A stretch of DNA of 64,000 bases. Origin: Immersiella caudata. Its lineage: Eukaryota; Ascomycota; Sordariomycetes; Sordariales; Lasiosphaeriaceae. Position numbers and translations under genes: made by a program. Location: positions 2,914,001-2,978,000 of the forward strand of contig JAULSU010000006.1 in the NCBI GenBank assembly GCA_030512335.1. Reading direction: 5' to 3'. The notes under the pieces are model-generated. The model did no database searches. It saw nothing but the letters and a program-made list of their open reading frames with translations, and had not been told where the DNA came from. Each line of letters starts with the position of its first letter. The first letter of the stretch is position 1. This document shows positions 29,846-41,368 of this stretch, one piece after another.

Positions 29846-32005
29846 GTGGGGCGCTATAATGTTCCGTTTCATGTTCATGTTTATAGAGCGTGGCGTTACT
29901 CAGATATAGAGGGCGGTGCGCGCCGTTGTATATAGCGAGGAGGCGCATAATTGTAGTTTGTTGTTAGCTATGTCTTTGTTGTTGTTGTTGTTGTTGTTAG
30001 TGAAGGGTGTTGAATCATGTCTTAATGTGTGTTGTGCGAGGTTTGGCGCACCTGGCCAACCGGGTGAGGATATCCGATATTGGAAGAGGTTGGGAAGGAC
30101 GAAAAAAGATGTTGGATACCCAGTGGTTGTCCTATGGAAGTTCTGTTCAGCTTTTGCAGGAGCGCTCCTCATCTTCTTGCTAATGAGGAGCTTGCCGAAT
30201 CACGAAATACGCCTCGTCCACGTGGGGTATCGGCTCAGGAAACAGCGGATGAAGAGCACCCAAAGTTGTGTCCATCACGATAACTGAGCCCCTGAATGTC
30301 TCACCGCCTCTGCCACGCGCTCACTCTTCGATGGCACAACTCGGAACTCTTCTACACTCCTCTTGTTTCATATACCCAGGTTCCCGCAGAGCGAAATATC
30401 CGAAGAAATCAACTCAAGACACTCAAAACTTTGCACAACCGAAGCCAGCGAGGGCGCCCTCGACCGACCAATACGTTACACCAACAAGGAGTATCACCGG
30501 ACTCGGCGCCCGGTCAGCCACCTGTGCCCTCTGGTATTATATTTATCCCCAAACCTCGTGAAACGCCGCAACCCGTGCGACGGAAGAACATTTGTCGCAC
30601 TCAAAATCACCATGGAAAACCTCTCAGCGCGGCGCAGAAATTCCTTTCCTCACTGGTTGACGTTCCACACATGTGCAACCCGGCAAATCCTTCCGTGCCT
30701 CAATACATCTCAAACGAAACCCCCTTTCCCGCCGTCTTGCTGCGTCAACACGTTGACTGATCGGAAAACACAGCCGTCGAAGGCAAGACGCAGATGCAGA
30801 CGCCCATCACTCACCCGCGACAACCTCTCCCGCCTGCTCCCGTCATCAGACCTTTTGACTCACGCGAATCTGCCGCAACCACCGCCGTCTCACCACTCAT
30901 CACCCATCACTTCCACCATCACAACCCAGCTCAGACCCAGACCCAGCCCAGGCACCCCCTACCTCCCATCCCCACAATCCACATCCCCAGGAATCCCTAC
31001 CATCCATACCATCCTCCGTCCACCACGGGCTGAACCGCTGGACCGCCCCGATCACATCCCTCCTCCATCTCTAGGATACCCTGCAAGAAGCTCTCCCCGC
31101 AAAGCCCCCATTGGCGAACTCCCAATCCCATCACAACCACCGACCACTCACCGCCCTGTTCTCCCGCGATAGGTCGCTTTTCTCTGCGGGGCGACCAATC
31201 ACCCGCCGTGATTTTACAATTTGGTCATTTCCGTACTTCTGCTTGTCTCGGTTTCGTGCTCTGCTGTGGGGAGGAGGCCTAGCCTAGTTGCGGATGCTGA
31301 ATAAAACCATGTCGCGAGGCGCGGTTGTGTGCAGGGTGGAGGCATCACACCAGAGGCATGGCGAGACTTGAGAGACTGTCTCGTGGGCGATTCTCGTATT
31401 CTAAGATTTGCTGATGTGCTGATGTGCTATCCGAGTTGTGGCTTTGGTCAGTAGACGAAGGAGCCGGGCTGTGTGTGTGTTGGGTGTATCTGCACATCTT
31501 CTCACAATACCCTCCAATGGTAAGCAGATAGATAATGGCAATGATTATGCTCGCGTCGATTATGATCTAGTGACGCTGGAGTGTCCCTTCCAAATGCCCC
31601 TAACAAAATACAAAGAAAATGCCGCGGCCGACTGTAAGTCAAGGCTGGACTGTACGTCTTAGCAGTAAGTTTTGTGTCCCCCTAATCCCGTCTAACAGAA
31701 TGATGCGCTGCCCTGCCTCGTCAGAGGAGGATCAATGGCGGCTCAAAAGGTATCGCAAATTCCCCAGCCCGTATTTTTGTGTAGCGCCTATTGTCCCTCA
31801 AGTTCCCAGTGATTTGTGTAGATGTCTCGCAACCCATTGTGTAAAACTCCGCCGGTGCTGGTTGTTATTGGTATTGTGTTTATGTTGGTACAGTGATCGA
31901 TCCGCGATCACGACAGCCGGTAAATGCAATGAAGGAGGCTCCCGCTCTTGTTCCCGTAACGCCCGAACCCAGAATCAGATAGTGGTAGCCGGGGCTGTTG
32001 TGGGC
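29846..32005. other. Gene-free stretch with a TTG microsatellite
   Basis: After the cytochrome b5 3' flank comes a (TTG)7 tract. The 30.3-31.2 kb part is C/A-rich with long open frames caused by biased composition rather than coding. I see no supported gene. Confidence 0.5.
29976..29996 (+). repeat. (TTG)7 microsatellite
   Basis: Seven perfect TTG units lie about 130 bases after the cytochrome b5 stop codon, so probably in or just past its 3' untranslated region. Likely length-variable among strains. Confidence 0.9.
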
Positions 32006-32236
32006 TCAGCGACGGATCGACTGCGGCCAGTGGTCTCGGTAGCCAACGGGGGAGGGCGGCGGGGGGGCGGGGACGGAGTAGTCGTTCTCCTGGATCGTGT
32101 GGTTGGGAGCGACCAGCTGGTTCGACTTGGAGGTAAGGGTCGCGTTGAGGCTGGCGAAGAGCTCCTGACCCGTGATGAGCGTCAGGTTGCGGCGCGGGGC
32201 CGAGATGGGGATGGGAGAAGCGATCTGGGTAGGCAT
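32006..32236 (-). CDS. Small protein of unknown function (76 aa), strongly codon-biased
   Basis: A short frame starting at the ATG at 32236 in a near-ideal fungal start context (CTTCACCATGCC). About nine codons in ten end in G or C, as in highly expressed genes of this genome and unlike the chance frames around it. A probable intron in the 5' leader (32246-32304; GT...CTGAC...CAG) ends ten bases before the start codon. The protein begins MPTQIASPIPISAPRRNLTL, continues with ITGQELFASLNATLTSKSNQ, and ends in a Pro-rich tail (SVPAPPPPSPVGYRDHWPQS). It has no signal peptide, membrane helix or Cys. I do not recognise the family. Alternative: a conserved leader ORF or the last exon of a longer transcript. 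Confidence 0.65.
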   Translation of the reverse strand: MPTQIASPIPISAPRRNLTLITGQELFASLNATLTSKSNQLVAPNHTIQENDYSVPAPPPPSPVGYRDHWPQSIRR

Positions 32237-32309
32237 GGTGAAGATCTGAATACAGGGTCAGCAAGGTGTGGACGGGCTGCCGTGACAGCTGTTGGTGGAC
32301 CAACCTTTG

Positions 32310-35300
32310 GAGATAGAAGAGCAACGGTGTGTTGAACAATATGTAATGAGGTGAAGTGCCGAAGTGTTGACGGGAAGGTTAAGAGGCGAGGGTGGAGGTC
32401 GATGTTAAATAGCTGTGGATTGGACCGAGGTGTGCTTGGGAATGCTTAGTGTGGCGGAAGACCGGAAGCAGAGGTGACAGGAAGTCGAAGCTTCTTAAGT
32501 AGCAGCAGCTTGGGCCAGGGAGGACAGGAGGTCGGACCGGTGGTTATCAAGAGGAGCAAGGGTGAAATGAGAAGAAGAAAAAAAGTCAACGGGTTCGGCC
32601 CCCGTGGGAACGGGATGGCATTTGTGCAGCACCACCATACAACCACCCCCTGCCTTTTTTTTTAAGTCCAAGGTACAATTTCTTCACGCACTGGCAGCGC
32701 ACACGCCGCTCTCAGAACGTGCGCGGAGTGTGTGTTCAAGACAAGGCACTGGCCCGTTTCCGATGGGTTTGCTTTTTTGCACTTGCTCCCTGTCCAGGGC
32801 CGCCGACTGGACGGTGCGGCGCGGCGGGAGGCATGGAACGTAACCAGAAACGGCACTCAGGGGAGCTCCCAGGACTTCATGCCTGCGCCAACGCAGCGAA
32901 GCCAGGGAGGAATGCACACACATCTGGCACTCGGTACACCGACCTACTCAGGTCTGCATTGGGGGGTGCCGGGAAAAGCGAGCGAGGTACGGGCCTGGCG
33001 ATCCTGTGCCAGATTTGCGCAAAACGACGAGTACTTCGGACGACCAGAAATGGCGGCACGCCTTGCGGCTGGTGAAGTACGCTAACTTGGCACTCCGTAA
33101 GCCGTAATCATGTACTGCCGCGCCCCTCAAGGTGCGTGTGCGAGAACGACACAGAATGGGGTGGAAAAATAGCCCCGGCGGAATTCGCGGCCACGTTCGC
33201 CATATTCGCCAAGGCAGAGAGAGCAAGCTGCTTGATTGTAGCCTGTAACAGTGTGTTGACCGGTCTCTCGCTTCCACTCGAATCCGTTGGTCATTGCGTC
33301 GCGGACTGGCGGCGCTGGGTCCCAAAAAGCTGCTTTGTGCTTTGTCCGTTTCCAAGCCCCCAGCGAGTGTGGTTTCGAGATGTTGGTTTGAGGAACGTGG
33401 AGCGGCGGCAAGAAGAATTTTCTCCCCCATGGGGCAAAACCACGCTTTCCCCGAACGGGAACTGCGCCAATGCCTGCAGGCTGGGTGGGTTTGTGGGGTA
33501 AAGCCAATTCGTCCGAACCTGTCGGTCCGCGGCGACTCAGCTCGCAGCTTTCCAACATCACACAAACACAGGAGAGAGAAACTGCATGCGGTCTCACAGG
33601 ATCATTGACTGCCTCGCCGTCACTCCAATCCTAGCGCTGAAGTGCACAGCCTGTCACGACGCTATCGAGGCCTGGATAGCTGGCGTCTCTGGCATTGGTT
33701 TGGTTTCTTCCGGTCGTTGCACGCCTCATTTTACGGCGCTGCTTCCGCGACATGCATCTGGCCGTCAAACCCTCCACAGGATTTTCCGGCAGCATTTCTG
33801 AACTTCAGCCAGGCGGTTTCCCCCAAACCCCCGAGTGTTTGGTATATGGGGCTGCATGAGAAAAACTGTTGCTCGCCGAAATCAGACCGTGGGGCAGGCT
33901 TCGAAAGCGTTGTTTTACTACCTACGTGAAATATGCTTCACCCTGGTTTTCCGACAACCTGCGTGCATTTGGCTACGGCTACCTGCTAGTCAGCCCTTGC
34001 CTCCCGTCCGTTTGAGGGCGGCAAGGCATGCCAGCGCGCACTGTAAACCGGCGATTTGATCTCGCTAGGGATGAAGTTCTCCGATCTCATCTGAGTCATG
34101 CCCATTAGCGAAGCCCACACGCGTGGGAAACTGGGGAACAATGTCGGCGTGATTCTATCCTCTGGAATGTTTGTCAGCGGTGGAAGGAACGTTGCGGTCC
34201 AGGCTGGATGCCTGGACGCATGGCGTTCCCTCCAGAAAGCATCTGATGTCCGCGGTGATTCTCGTACCTGCTTCATGCCGTCGCTTCGGCCGTTTCAAAA
34301 GAAATCTTCTGGAACCAGGACAAATTGCAAGTCAGGCTCGCATGGGCCCCTGCAGCAGCTGCATCCAGCCCTCGCCCGCCTCTCCCCCCAGCGAGCGTCC
34401 GGATGCCGGGACAATTTTCCGGTTAGCGATGCAACCACGGTTTGTTCCCCAGACTTTCCGCGCTCCTGGGTGCCGGTGCCAAGGCGTTCGCCCAAAGGAG
34501 GCTGGAGCCCACAATGCCGCGACTTTGCTCGGCGGTTGATCGTCAGAATCCTTTCCGCAGAAGCGTCTTGTCATTTGACTTCTGGCTCCCGAGAGCGAGT
34601 CCAAGGAACAACTCGCCATGGCACCAAACCTGCGAGTCGGAGGGCTAGGTGCGCTGCATCGTGTCTGCTGCCAATTCGGCCGCAGAAAATCGGTGTGTGT
34701 CAAGCCTTTGCTTCATTTGCTATCCGTCTAGACGTCTGCATCCGTCCTGGTCATTGAGGATGCCAGTTCTTGATTTTTTATTCCTGGCAAGAGCCTGGAA
34801 ATGCCCGACGAGCCGAAGCAACCGCTTCCCAGAAACGAAATAAGTCTTTTCGCGAGTGGCTAAATCGTGGAAATAGGGCGCCAGAGAGCAAATGGAAAGA
34901 GAAGGTTCCATGGTGCTAGCACCTCCACCACGGTGAAGAGGATCGTGGTATCCACCGCTCTAGATTAATACACTAGAGCAACAGCACTTGCCTTGTAAGG
35001 ACTTGGTGCGTAAAGACCCGTTTCGGCGACGCCGTGTCTAATTTCTCTTCGTCCGGAAGCAATGGCGCAATGGAAGGCATCTTGGGTTCTGTCGTTTCAG
35101 GCAGCAGACCCATCCACCACCTCGTGGGAAGTGGGTTGCGGGATCTGTGAATCTGGGGTACGTTGGCCTTGTTCTGCGTGATGTCATGACGATTTGATCA
35201 CCACGGCAATCCACTACGCCTTGGTCCTGATGGTGCATCTGAGGCAAACAGCCGAGTAGTCCGGTGCTGGCCGGAAAAAACACGTGGCGATGCCTTGGGG

Positions 35301-35615
35301 GTTGGAATGAGCCGCATCCGGAGCTGTTGTCTCAGGCGTTGCAATGGACCTCGGCGATCTCTTTGCCAGAAAAAAATTTAGCAAGATGTTCGCGGCTTGA
35401 GGGAAGCCGGGTGAAGGTGGTGAATCCTGCTACCAGCTCAGACTTCTGGGCGAGTGCTGAACCACCCGCATAAGATTATGAGTGGATGAACGGTGAGGCA
35501 TGTTTGCTATCCCTTATATGTAAATGCCAACTAACTGAAATGGTCCTTTTCGGCCGTTTCAGGCTTCCTTTCAAGGACCGGGCGTCGACCAACAAATATC
35601 GCGCTTGGTCGCTCA
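32310..35615. other. Long gene-free stretch (about 3.3 kb)
   Basis: The left end is the promoter of the small 76-residue gene (a T9 run is at about 32656). The rest contains many overlapping open frames on both strands, up to ~220 codons (34098-34757), without codon bias, domain motifs or splice continuity. I see no gene. Confidence 0.5.
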
Positions 35616-36697
35616 CTAGTCAAGCTTGTACGCCTCCTTGGCTGTTCCGCTCCAGAGTCTTTCTTGGTCATCTGGGCCCAGGCCAGCTAGGTCGCAGACC
35701 ATCTCCACGATATTGTGCCATTTCTTCCAAGCGTCATCGCCCGTGCCCGGAGTGCAGACTGGCCAGTCGCTTCCGAACATGATCCGACTGGGCCCAAACG
35801 CTGCTAGTGTCACCGCTAGCCAGGGAAGAATGGCTGAGAAAATATCTTCAGCTGATTGCGTCTTCAGCTTGTCAGGCAGCTCGCTGAACAGGCCACTGAG
35901 CTTCATGTACGTTTTCTTGCATTTGCTCAGGGTGAACATTGCCGTGCGCCATGCAATGAATGCTGGATCGGTCTGACTGATGATGCTCAGATCCGGTTTG
36001 CAGAGATGATCTAGGAAGGTCAGTATCAAACACTTTTAATTCGGGAACCAAAGTACAAAGGGCGGCGGGTTGTCTTACTCAATATGAACACCACCTTTTC
36101 CTCCTCCTCTACCCCGTCATGAGCCCGGTCAATCATATCCACTGCTTCTTCGAGCTGAATACGCCCTCTCCTGTGTTGATCCACTCCCAGGTCGAATACG
36201 TACCCCCTCTTCCCCAGCAGCTTCAACCCCTCAATAAACTTCTCATCCAACGCTGTCCCATTTGGCTTATCCTGCAGCAGATACCGAAATCCCTTCACCT
36301 TCTCCCAAGCTGGCCCAGCCGTCTCCTCGGCCTTTACCAGGTATCTCTCCAGCTGGTCAGCCCCAAGGACAACAGGTGCCCATGGGATGATGCCCACACA
36401 AAGCTTGGCATCCTCGGCAGTGTGTCCTTCATTGGGGCGTGGCTGCCCGGTGGCAATGCGGCGCACCCAGTCAATCTCCTGGAGAGGGAAAGTCCAGTCC
36501 TTGGAGTCGTCGTTTTTACGATCTGCCTCGATAAATACGAAGCCGGCGAGCTGCGGCGGAGATCCGGTCTGCACGCGGAACTCCTCAACTGAACGGCGAC
36601 CATTGAGAGAAGAGTTCTCAGGGGTGTACCAGCAGTGGCTGGATATCTCAGCCTCTGGGAAGAGGTGAATGTGAGAGTCGATGATGGGGATGGCCAT
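35616..36697 (-). CDS. Amidohydrolase-2 family metal-dependent hydrolase
   Basis: Exons 36697-36079 and 36010-35616 (intron 36011-36078) encode 337 residues. I chose the ATG at 36697 because it starts directly with the metal motif (MAIPIIDSHIHLFPEAE); the frame stays open upstream but has no earlier ATG. Amidohydrolase features are the DSHIH metal ligands, a strand-helix pattern of a TIM barrel, a His in ILNHLCKPD, and IMFGSDWPVCTP with the conserved Asp near the C-terminus. Relatives include lactonases and 2-pyrone-dicarboxylate hydrolase-like enzymes acting on cyclic esters or aromatic-degradation intermediates. The substrate cannot be read from sequence. There is no targeting signal. The gene is divergent from RFA1. 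Confidence 0.9.
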
Positions 36698-37359
36698 GTT
36701 GGGCACTTGGTCCGATGCTGCGAGCTGTGGACTGGAGATCTGAGGCTGGGCAGCTGGCCGGTTCTTGGTAGGGAGATAATCGCCAGAACTCAAAACGGTA
36801 AGTGGATTGCAGGGCGCTGCAACTTGAAAACTAGCCTTCGCAAGATGATCAGGAGATGTGGAAGTCCAATGCCCAAATGGACCCAAGCAGCTGGCTTCAC
36901 CGATACATATGGCGGGGTTGGGATTCGGGGGGTTCAAGTGCCCCGCTATGACAGACCCCTGTCAAGACTCGATTGCTCTTCCCCCCAACGAGGGACTACT
37001 GTGTACCTACCGGAGGGAAGGAAGAAGGCCGAATGTTGTACAACTAGAGTTTTCGCTTTACGCTGACAAGGCAAGCATAATACCAAGAGGCTTCCATCCG
37101 ACGCCGGAGTGCGCGCTGCTGAGAGGTGTAGCCTGGTGAGGCTGGAGAGGAAAACACTGTGTGTGCACTGTGCGTGCCTGGTGCAATTAAACCAGGGTGC
37201 CCCTCGACGCGGTTACGCGTTCGCCTAACGCGACCCCGTCTAAATATTGGAAACCACTTGTTTGCAGTGGCAAGACAACCGTTGAACAAAGCAATAACCC
37301 GCTTCTGATCAACATCGCAGCATCTGATCCTACCACCTCGACGCATATTGCAAACAATC
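36698..37359. other. Divergent promoter region, amidohydrolase and RFA1
   Basis: This holds the upstream sequences of both genes. Part of it is an open continuation of the amidohydrolase frame without an ATG. The RFA1-proximal half carries the MluI-box cluster listed separately. Confidence 0.6.
37207..37232 (+). promoter_or_regulatory. Cluster of MluI cell-cycle box (MCB) cores upstream of RFA1
   Basis: Three ACGCG cores lie within 26 bases (37207-37211, 37215-37220 as full ACGCGT, and 37228-37232), about 130-150 bases before the RFA1 start codon. In yeasts, MBF-type factors bind ACGCGT to drive G1/S expression of replication genes, including RPA subunits. Function here is inferred from motif clustering and the downstream gene. 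Confidence 0.6.
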
Positions 37360-39311
37360 ATGGCAGCCGAAAGACTCACGCCTGGCGTGATAGAGTAAGT
37401 AGTTCTTCGACCGAAAAGGGAGCCTTGCTTACCCCGCTTTCCCAACTTCAGGAGCCTCTTCACAGACCCCGACCGCACAGCGCGCGAGTTCCCGGTCCCT
37501 GTAGTACAATGCCTTCAGATCAAGCCTCTTGGCGCAGGGGCCGGCGCTGGCAATGAGCGCTATCGTCTCGTGTTGAGCGACATGCGCCACTATGTTCAGT
37601 GTATGCTTGCGACACAGAAGAACAACCTGATCCATGAGGGCATCCTTCAGCGGGGCTCGATCCTAAAGATGAAGGAGTATCAAGCGCAGTACGTCAAAGG
37701 AAAGAGCATTCTGATTGTCCTTGACATCGAGGTCATGCCGGAACTCGGCCAGCCAGACAAGATTGGCGAGCCCAAGGGCATCGAGATGCCCACTGCCCCG
37801 CCGCAACAGAACACGACAATCGGCGGAGCTGGGTTCTACGGTGCGAAGAGCGAGCCTACACAAGAAACCAAGACCCAAGTGCAACGGCAGATCAACCGCG
37901 GCAACGGCGGTGGTGGCGGTGGTGCAGGGGATAGACACGCAGGCACACTCTACCCCATCGAGGCCCTCTCCATGTACTCGCACAAGTGGACCATCAAGGC
38001 AAGAGTCACGCAAAAGTCCGACATCAAGACATGGCACAAACAAAGCGGCGAGGGTAAGCTGTTCAGCGTCAACCTGCTTGACGAGAGCGGCGAGATTCGC
38101 GCCACCGGCTTCAACGAGCAGGTCGACCAGTTCTACGAAATGTTGCAAGAAGGGAATGTCTACTACATTTCCACCCCTTGCAAGGTCCAGCTTGCCAAGA
38201 AGCAGTTCACCAATCTTCCCAACGACTACGAGCTCACATTCGACCGCGAGACCCTGATTGAGAAGGCCGAGGACCAGAGCAGCGTGCCCCAAGTGCGTTA
38301 CAACTTCTGCAACATCCAGGAGCTCAACGATGTCGAGAAAGATGCCACAGTTGACGTGATCGGGGTCTTGAAGGACGTTGAGGAGGTCACGCAGATTGTA
38401 TCAAAGTCTACCCAGAAGCCCTACGACAAGCGCGAGCTGACGTTGGTCGACGACACTGGTTACTCTGTGCGGGTCACGGTTTGGGGCAAGGTTGCAACAA
38501 GCTTCGACGCAGCACCAGACACAGTTGTGGCCTTCAAGGGCACCAAGGTAGGCGATTTTGGCGGCCGGAGCTTGTCCCTCCTGTCCTCCGGGACAATGAC
38601 CGTTGATCCCGACATCCCCGAAGCCCACCGCCTCAAAGGGTGGTACGACTCCTCCGGTCGTAACGACTCCTTCGCGACACATAGCAACCTCGCGTCAGCC
38701 GGTGCTGTCACAGGCCGCAAGGAGGATCTCAAAACCATCTCCCAAGTGAAGGAGGAAGGCCTCGGCATGGGCGACCAAACAGATTACTTCACGGTAAAGG
38801 CCACAATCGTGCACATCAAGCAGGAGAACTTCTGCTATCCTGCCTGCCTTAATCAGGGCTGCAACAAAAAGGTCACCAACGATATGGGCGACGGCTGGCG
38901 CTGCGAAAAGTGCAATCAGACTCACCCGCGCCCAGAATACCGCTATGTGATGAGTCTCAGCGTCAACGACCACACAGGGCAGATGTGGCTGAGCTGCTTC
39001 GACGACACAGGGCGAGTCATCATGGGCGGGAAAACGGCAGATCAGTTGATGGAATTGAAAGAAAACGACGAGCAGGCGGTTGTGGCCGAATTCGAGGAAG
39101 CCAACTGTCGTAAGCTTACCTTTCGTGTCCGCGCGAAGACTGATACATTTGGGGACCAGTCACGGTGAGTCTTGACTTTTAGTCAATTGTCGGAATCGAT
39201 GAGTACTGACATGTCTATAGCATCCGTTACAGTGTCCTGAGTGCTGCGCCTTTAGATTACAAGTCGGAAGGGCATAAGCTCGCTGACCTGATCAAGCAGA
39301 TGAGCGTTTAA
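37360..39311 (+). CDS. RFA1: Replication protein A large subunit (RPA70/Rfa1)
   Basis: Exons 37360-37394, 37452-39164 and 39221-39311 encode 612 residues. Domain order is that of RPA70. An N-terminal OB fold DBD-F covers residues ~1-115 (LTPGVIESLFTDPDRT; YVQCMLATQKNNLIHEG). A Gln/Gly-rich linker follows, then DBD-A (LYPIEALSMYSHKWTIKARV), DBD-B (QVRYNFCNIQELNDVEKDAT) and DBD-C with a zinc ribbon (CYPACLNQGC ... WRCEKCNQTH). The C-terminal trimerisation helix ends LADLIKQMSV. RPA binds single-stranded DNA in replication, repair and checkpoint signalling, in the nucleus. The 35-nt first coding exon is set by the join VIE-SLFTDPD. Length is normal for the family. MluI-box cores upstream suggest G1/S control. 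Confidence 0.97.
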
Positions 39312-39794
39312 GAGGTGATTTTGAGGGGATGGAGGGAACCTGGCTAATGGCTACACCCGCAAAGTCTGAAGTGACGGTGGGCAGCTAGGTGGTTACCTGT
39401 TGCCTTCACGAACCAGAGGGGTGTCATAATCTCGTAAGGAGGGCTTGGTTTTTATGTTGGTAGGGAGGTTTCTAGGGCGTGAGAGCAATCATGTGTCGTA
39501 CCTATGAAGCATGGGAATTACGACGTGGCAGAGGAAAGAACAGTTGTAGCACTATCTAAGGCCAAGGGATACTCGACCCCCTACTAGTCAATACCGGAGG
39601 TACACGGCGCTCATGCGCTGCATCTTTAACACATTGTAACAGCACAACAACAAAATCTCCAGAGTTCGTATCATTTCGACATTGACAGAGCTTTGTCGCT
39701 CCAAAACCCCTCGTCTAGCTCTCGAGGCTGCTCAGGGCTGCTCAGCATGAGCGCCACAAAAGCTCAAGACCGATACTTCAGTGAGTGCAGATGT
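39312..39794. other. Intergenic between convergent RFA1 and CSN3
   Basis: Contains the 3' flanks of both genes. I see no gene. Confidence 0.65.
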
Positions 39795-41368
39795 CTAATG
39801 CCCCGTCATTATCCCGGTCATCAAGTCTTCATCCTCGACCTGTGTATCAAATCCCACAAAGTCCGCGATGCTCTTGCTGCCGCCTTTCTGTTCCCTAGCC
39901 AAGAAGCGCACATACTCACGCGTAGTCGCGAGACGCTCGTTTGTTGCTTTGACGATAGGCCCGAGTTCCTTGATTCGCTGTGCTGTCTGCAGCATCTGTG
40001 TTGCAAACCCGGCCTCGCTTAGTTCCTCCGCCGGGGCGAGGAACACCAGGTGGGCGGGTTTCTCCCCCACCGCAGGTTCTACCCTCCCGTTCAACATGCC
40101 ACCGGAAGTCATGTCCTCTAAAAGGGCAAGTAACTCTGCCTCGGTACCAAGCTCTTTGCCTGTCTCGGCACTTTGAGTAAGTCTCCGAACATGGTCAAGC
40201 GAGATCTTGGTGTATGTCTTCTGCAAATTGACGATCATCCAGCGCTGGTAATGAGCAAGGACGTAATTCATAAGACCAAGATTTCCCTCCTCGGCCCAGA
40301 ATTGAGGACCCAGTGATTCGAACTCTCCTTTTAGGGCTTCGGCGGTCTTGAGGTCGAACGCTTCAGCGATGGATGTGTACGGTTTTCCGAGGATCGAGTA
40401 GGCTTTTCGTGTGCTCGCCGCTACACTGGTGGGAAGAGTGGGCGCCTTGCCATTGAGCAGAAGTCCTACTAGCACCCACTTGTTGTAGGCCTCCGTCATA
40501 ATCTTGCTGCATGCCTGATCCTTGATGGGGTACGAAATGACTCGCTCGAGAGCATCAAAGGCCTGCTGCCAGGCCCGTCGCTTGATGAAGCACTTGGCGA
40601 CTAGAAGATCGTACTGCAAAACAACGCTGCTCTTTAGCTTCCCTGTTAAGCCTGACTCGGGTGTGATGTATTCGGAGGGCGAAAGCTGGAGGTCGCAAAG
40701 GTGTCGGCTATCACCCGAGCCTCTGACGCCGGGGAAGAAAACAATGTCCTTCTCTATTACTGGAAGAGCTGGCTCAATGCTGTCGGTCAAAAGAGCAAGT
40801 CTGACAAGCGGAAGGTGGTGCGATGTGAGCATCGATCCCGTAGGATCAATTCGAAGGATGGCTGTCGCGAGGAGATCTACCGCCACCGAAGCCTACCGGA
40901 TCGATTAGCACTGGAGTGAGCTTCTACACGCTTCTGGCTATCACTTACTGGTAGGAGAGATCCTTCCCCAACAAACCCCAGCAAATTGGAGAATGCTGTA
41001 CCGGCGTATCGTATCTGGCGGGCGTCAAATGTCATGAGAAATCTGGTAATCGACGTGAGGAGTGTGATATTCGTTTGTGGTGCCCTCTCGCGTTGGAGAA
41101 TTCCCCCCAGCACGGCGAGGTAGGATATAGAGTTGACCGCCGGATCAATGTGCTAACACAAGTTTAGCACTCCGAGTGAAGAAACAGGTGGAGAAGCAGG
41201 CCTGGGACTCACCTCCAAGAGCTGGGCAGCCTGGCTGCCAAAATCGGCAGCGTCTTTTACCAATTTCTCAATTTTCTGGACATGCTGCCGCGCAGCACGG
41301 TGGTATTCGACATCGGAGAGGTCTTGACCATCCGGAAAAGCCAATATAACAGAGGCGTACTGATCCAT
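39795..41368 (-). CDS. CSN3: COP9 signalosome complex subunit 3
   Basis: Exons 41368-41213, 41152-40949 and 40892-39795 (introns 60 and 56 nt) encode 485 residues. The start MDQYASVILAFPDGQDLSD fits a short family N-terminus. The body is helical repeat with CSN3-like segments: RQIRYAGTAFSNLLGFVGEG, LLVAKCFIKRRAWQQAFDAL, YNKWVLVGLLLNGKAP and NLGLMNYVLAHYQRWMIVNL. The PCI-domain end follows (TYTKISLDHVRRLTQSAETG), then a tail GFATQMLQTAQRIKEL. The COP9 signalosome removes NEDD8 from cullins; CSN3 is a scaffold PCI subunit. The second intron uses the acceptor at 40893, giving LLP-ASVAVDLL; an earlier AG breaks the frame. The stop at 39795 follows EDEDLMTGIMTGH. The gene is divergent from SPT16 over ~980 bp. 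Confidence 0.92.

Noticed and set aside
30363..31172. 269-codon plus-strand frame, Pro/Thr/His-rich
   Set aside because: Open only because the DNA is C/A-rich; all frames are biased and the peptide is low-complexity without a sensible start.
34098..34757. 219-codon plus-strand open frame
   Set aside because: Low coding signal and no family resemblance; several overlapping open frames on both strands show the stretch is simply stop-poor.
37663..38292. 209-codon frame antisense to RFA1
   Set aside because: Shadow of a strongly codon-biased gene; the sense protein is certain.
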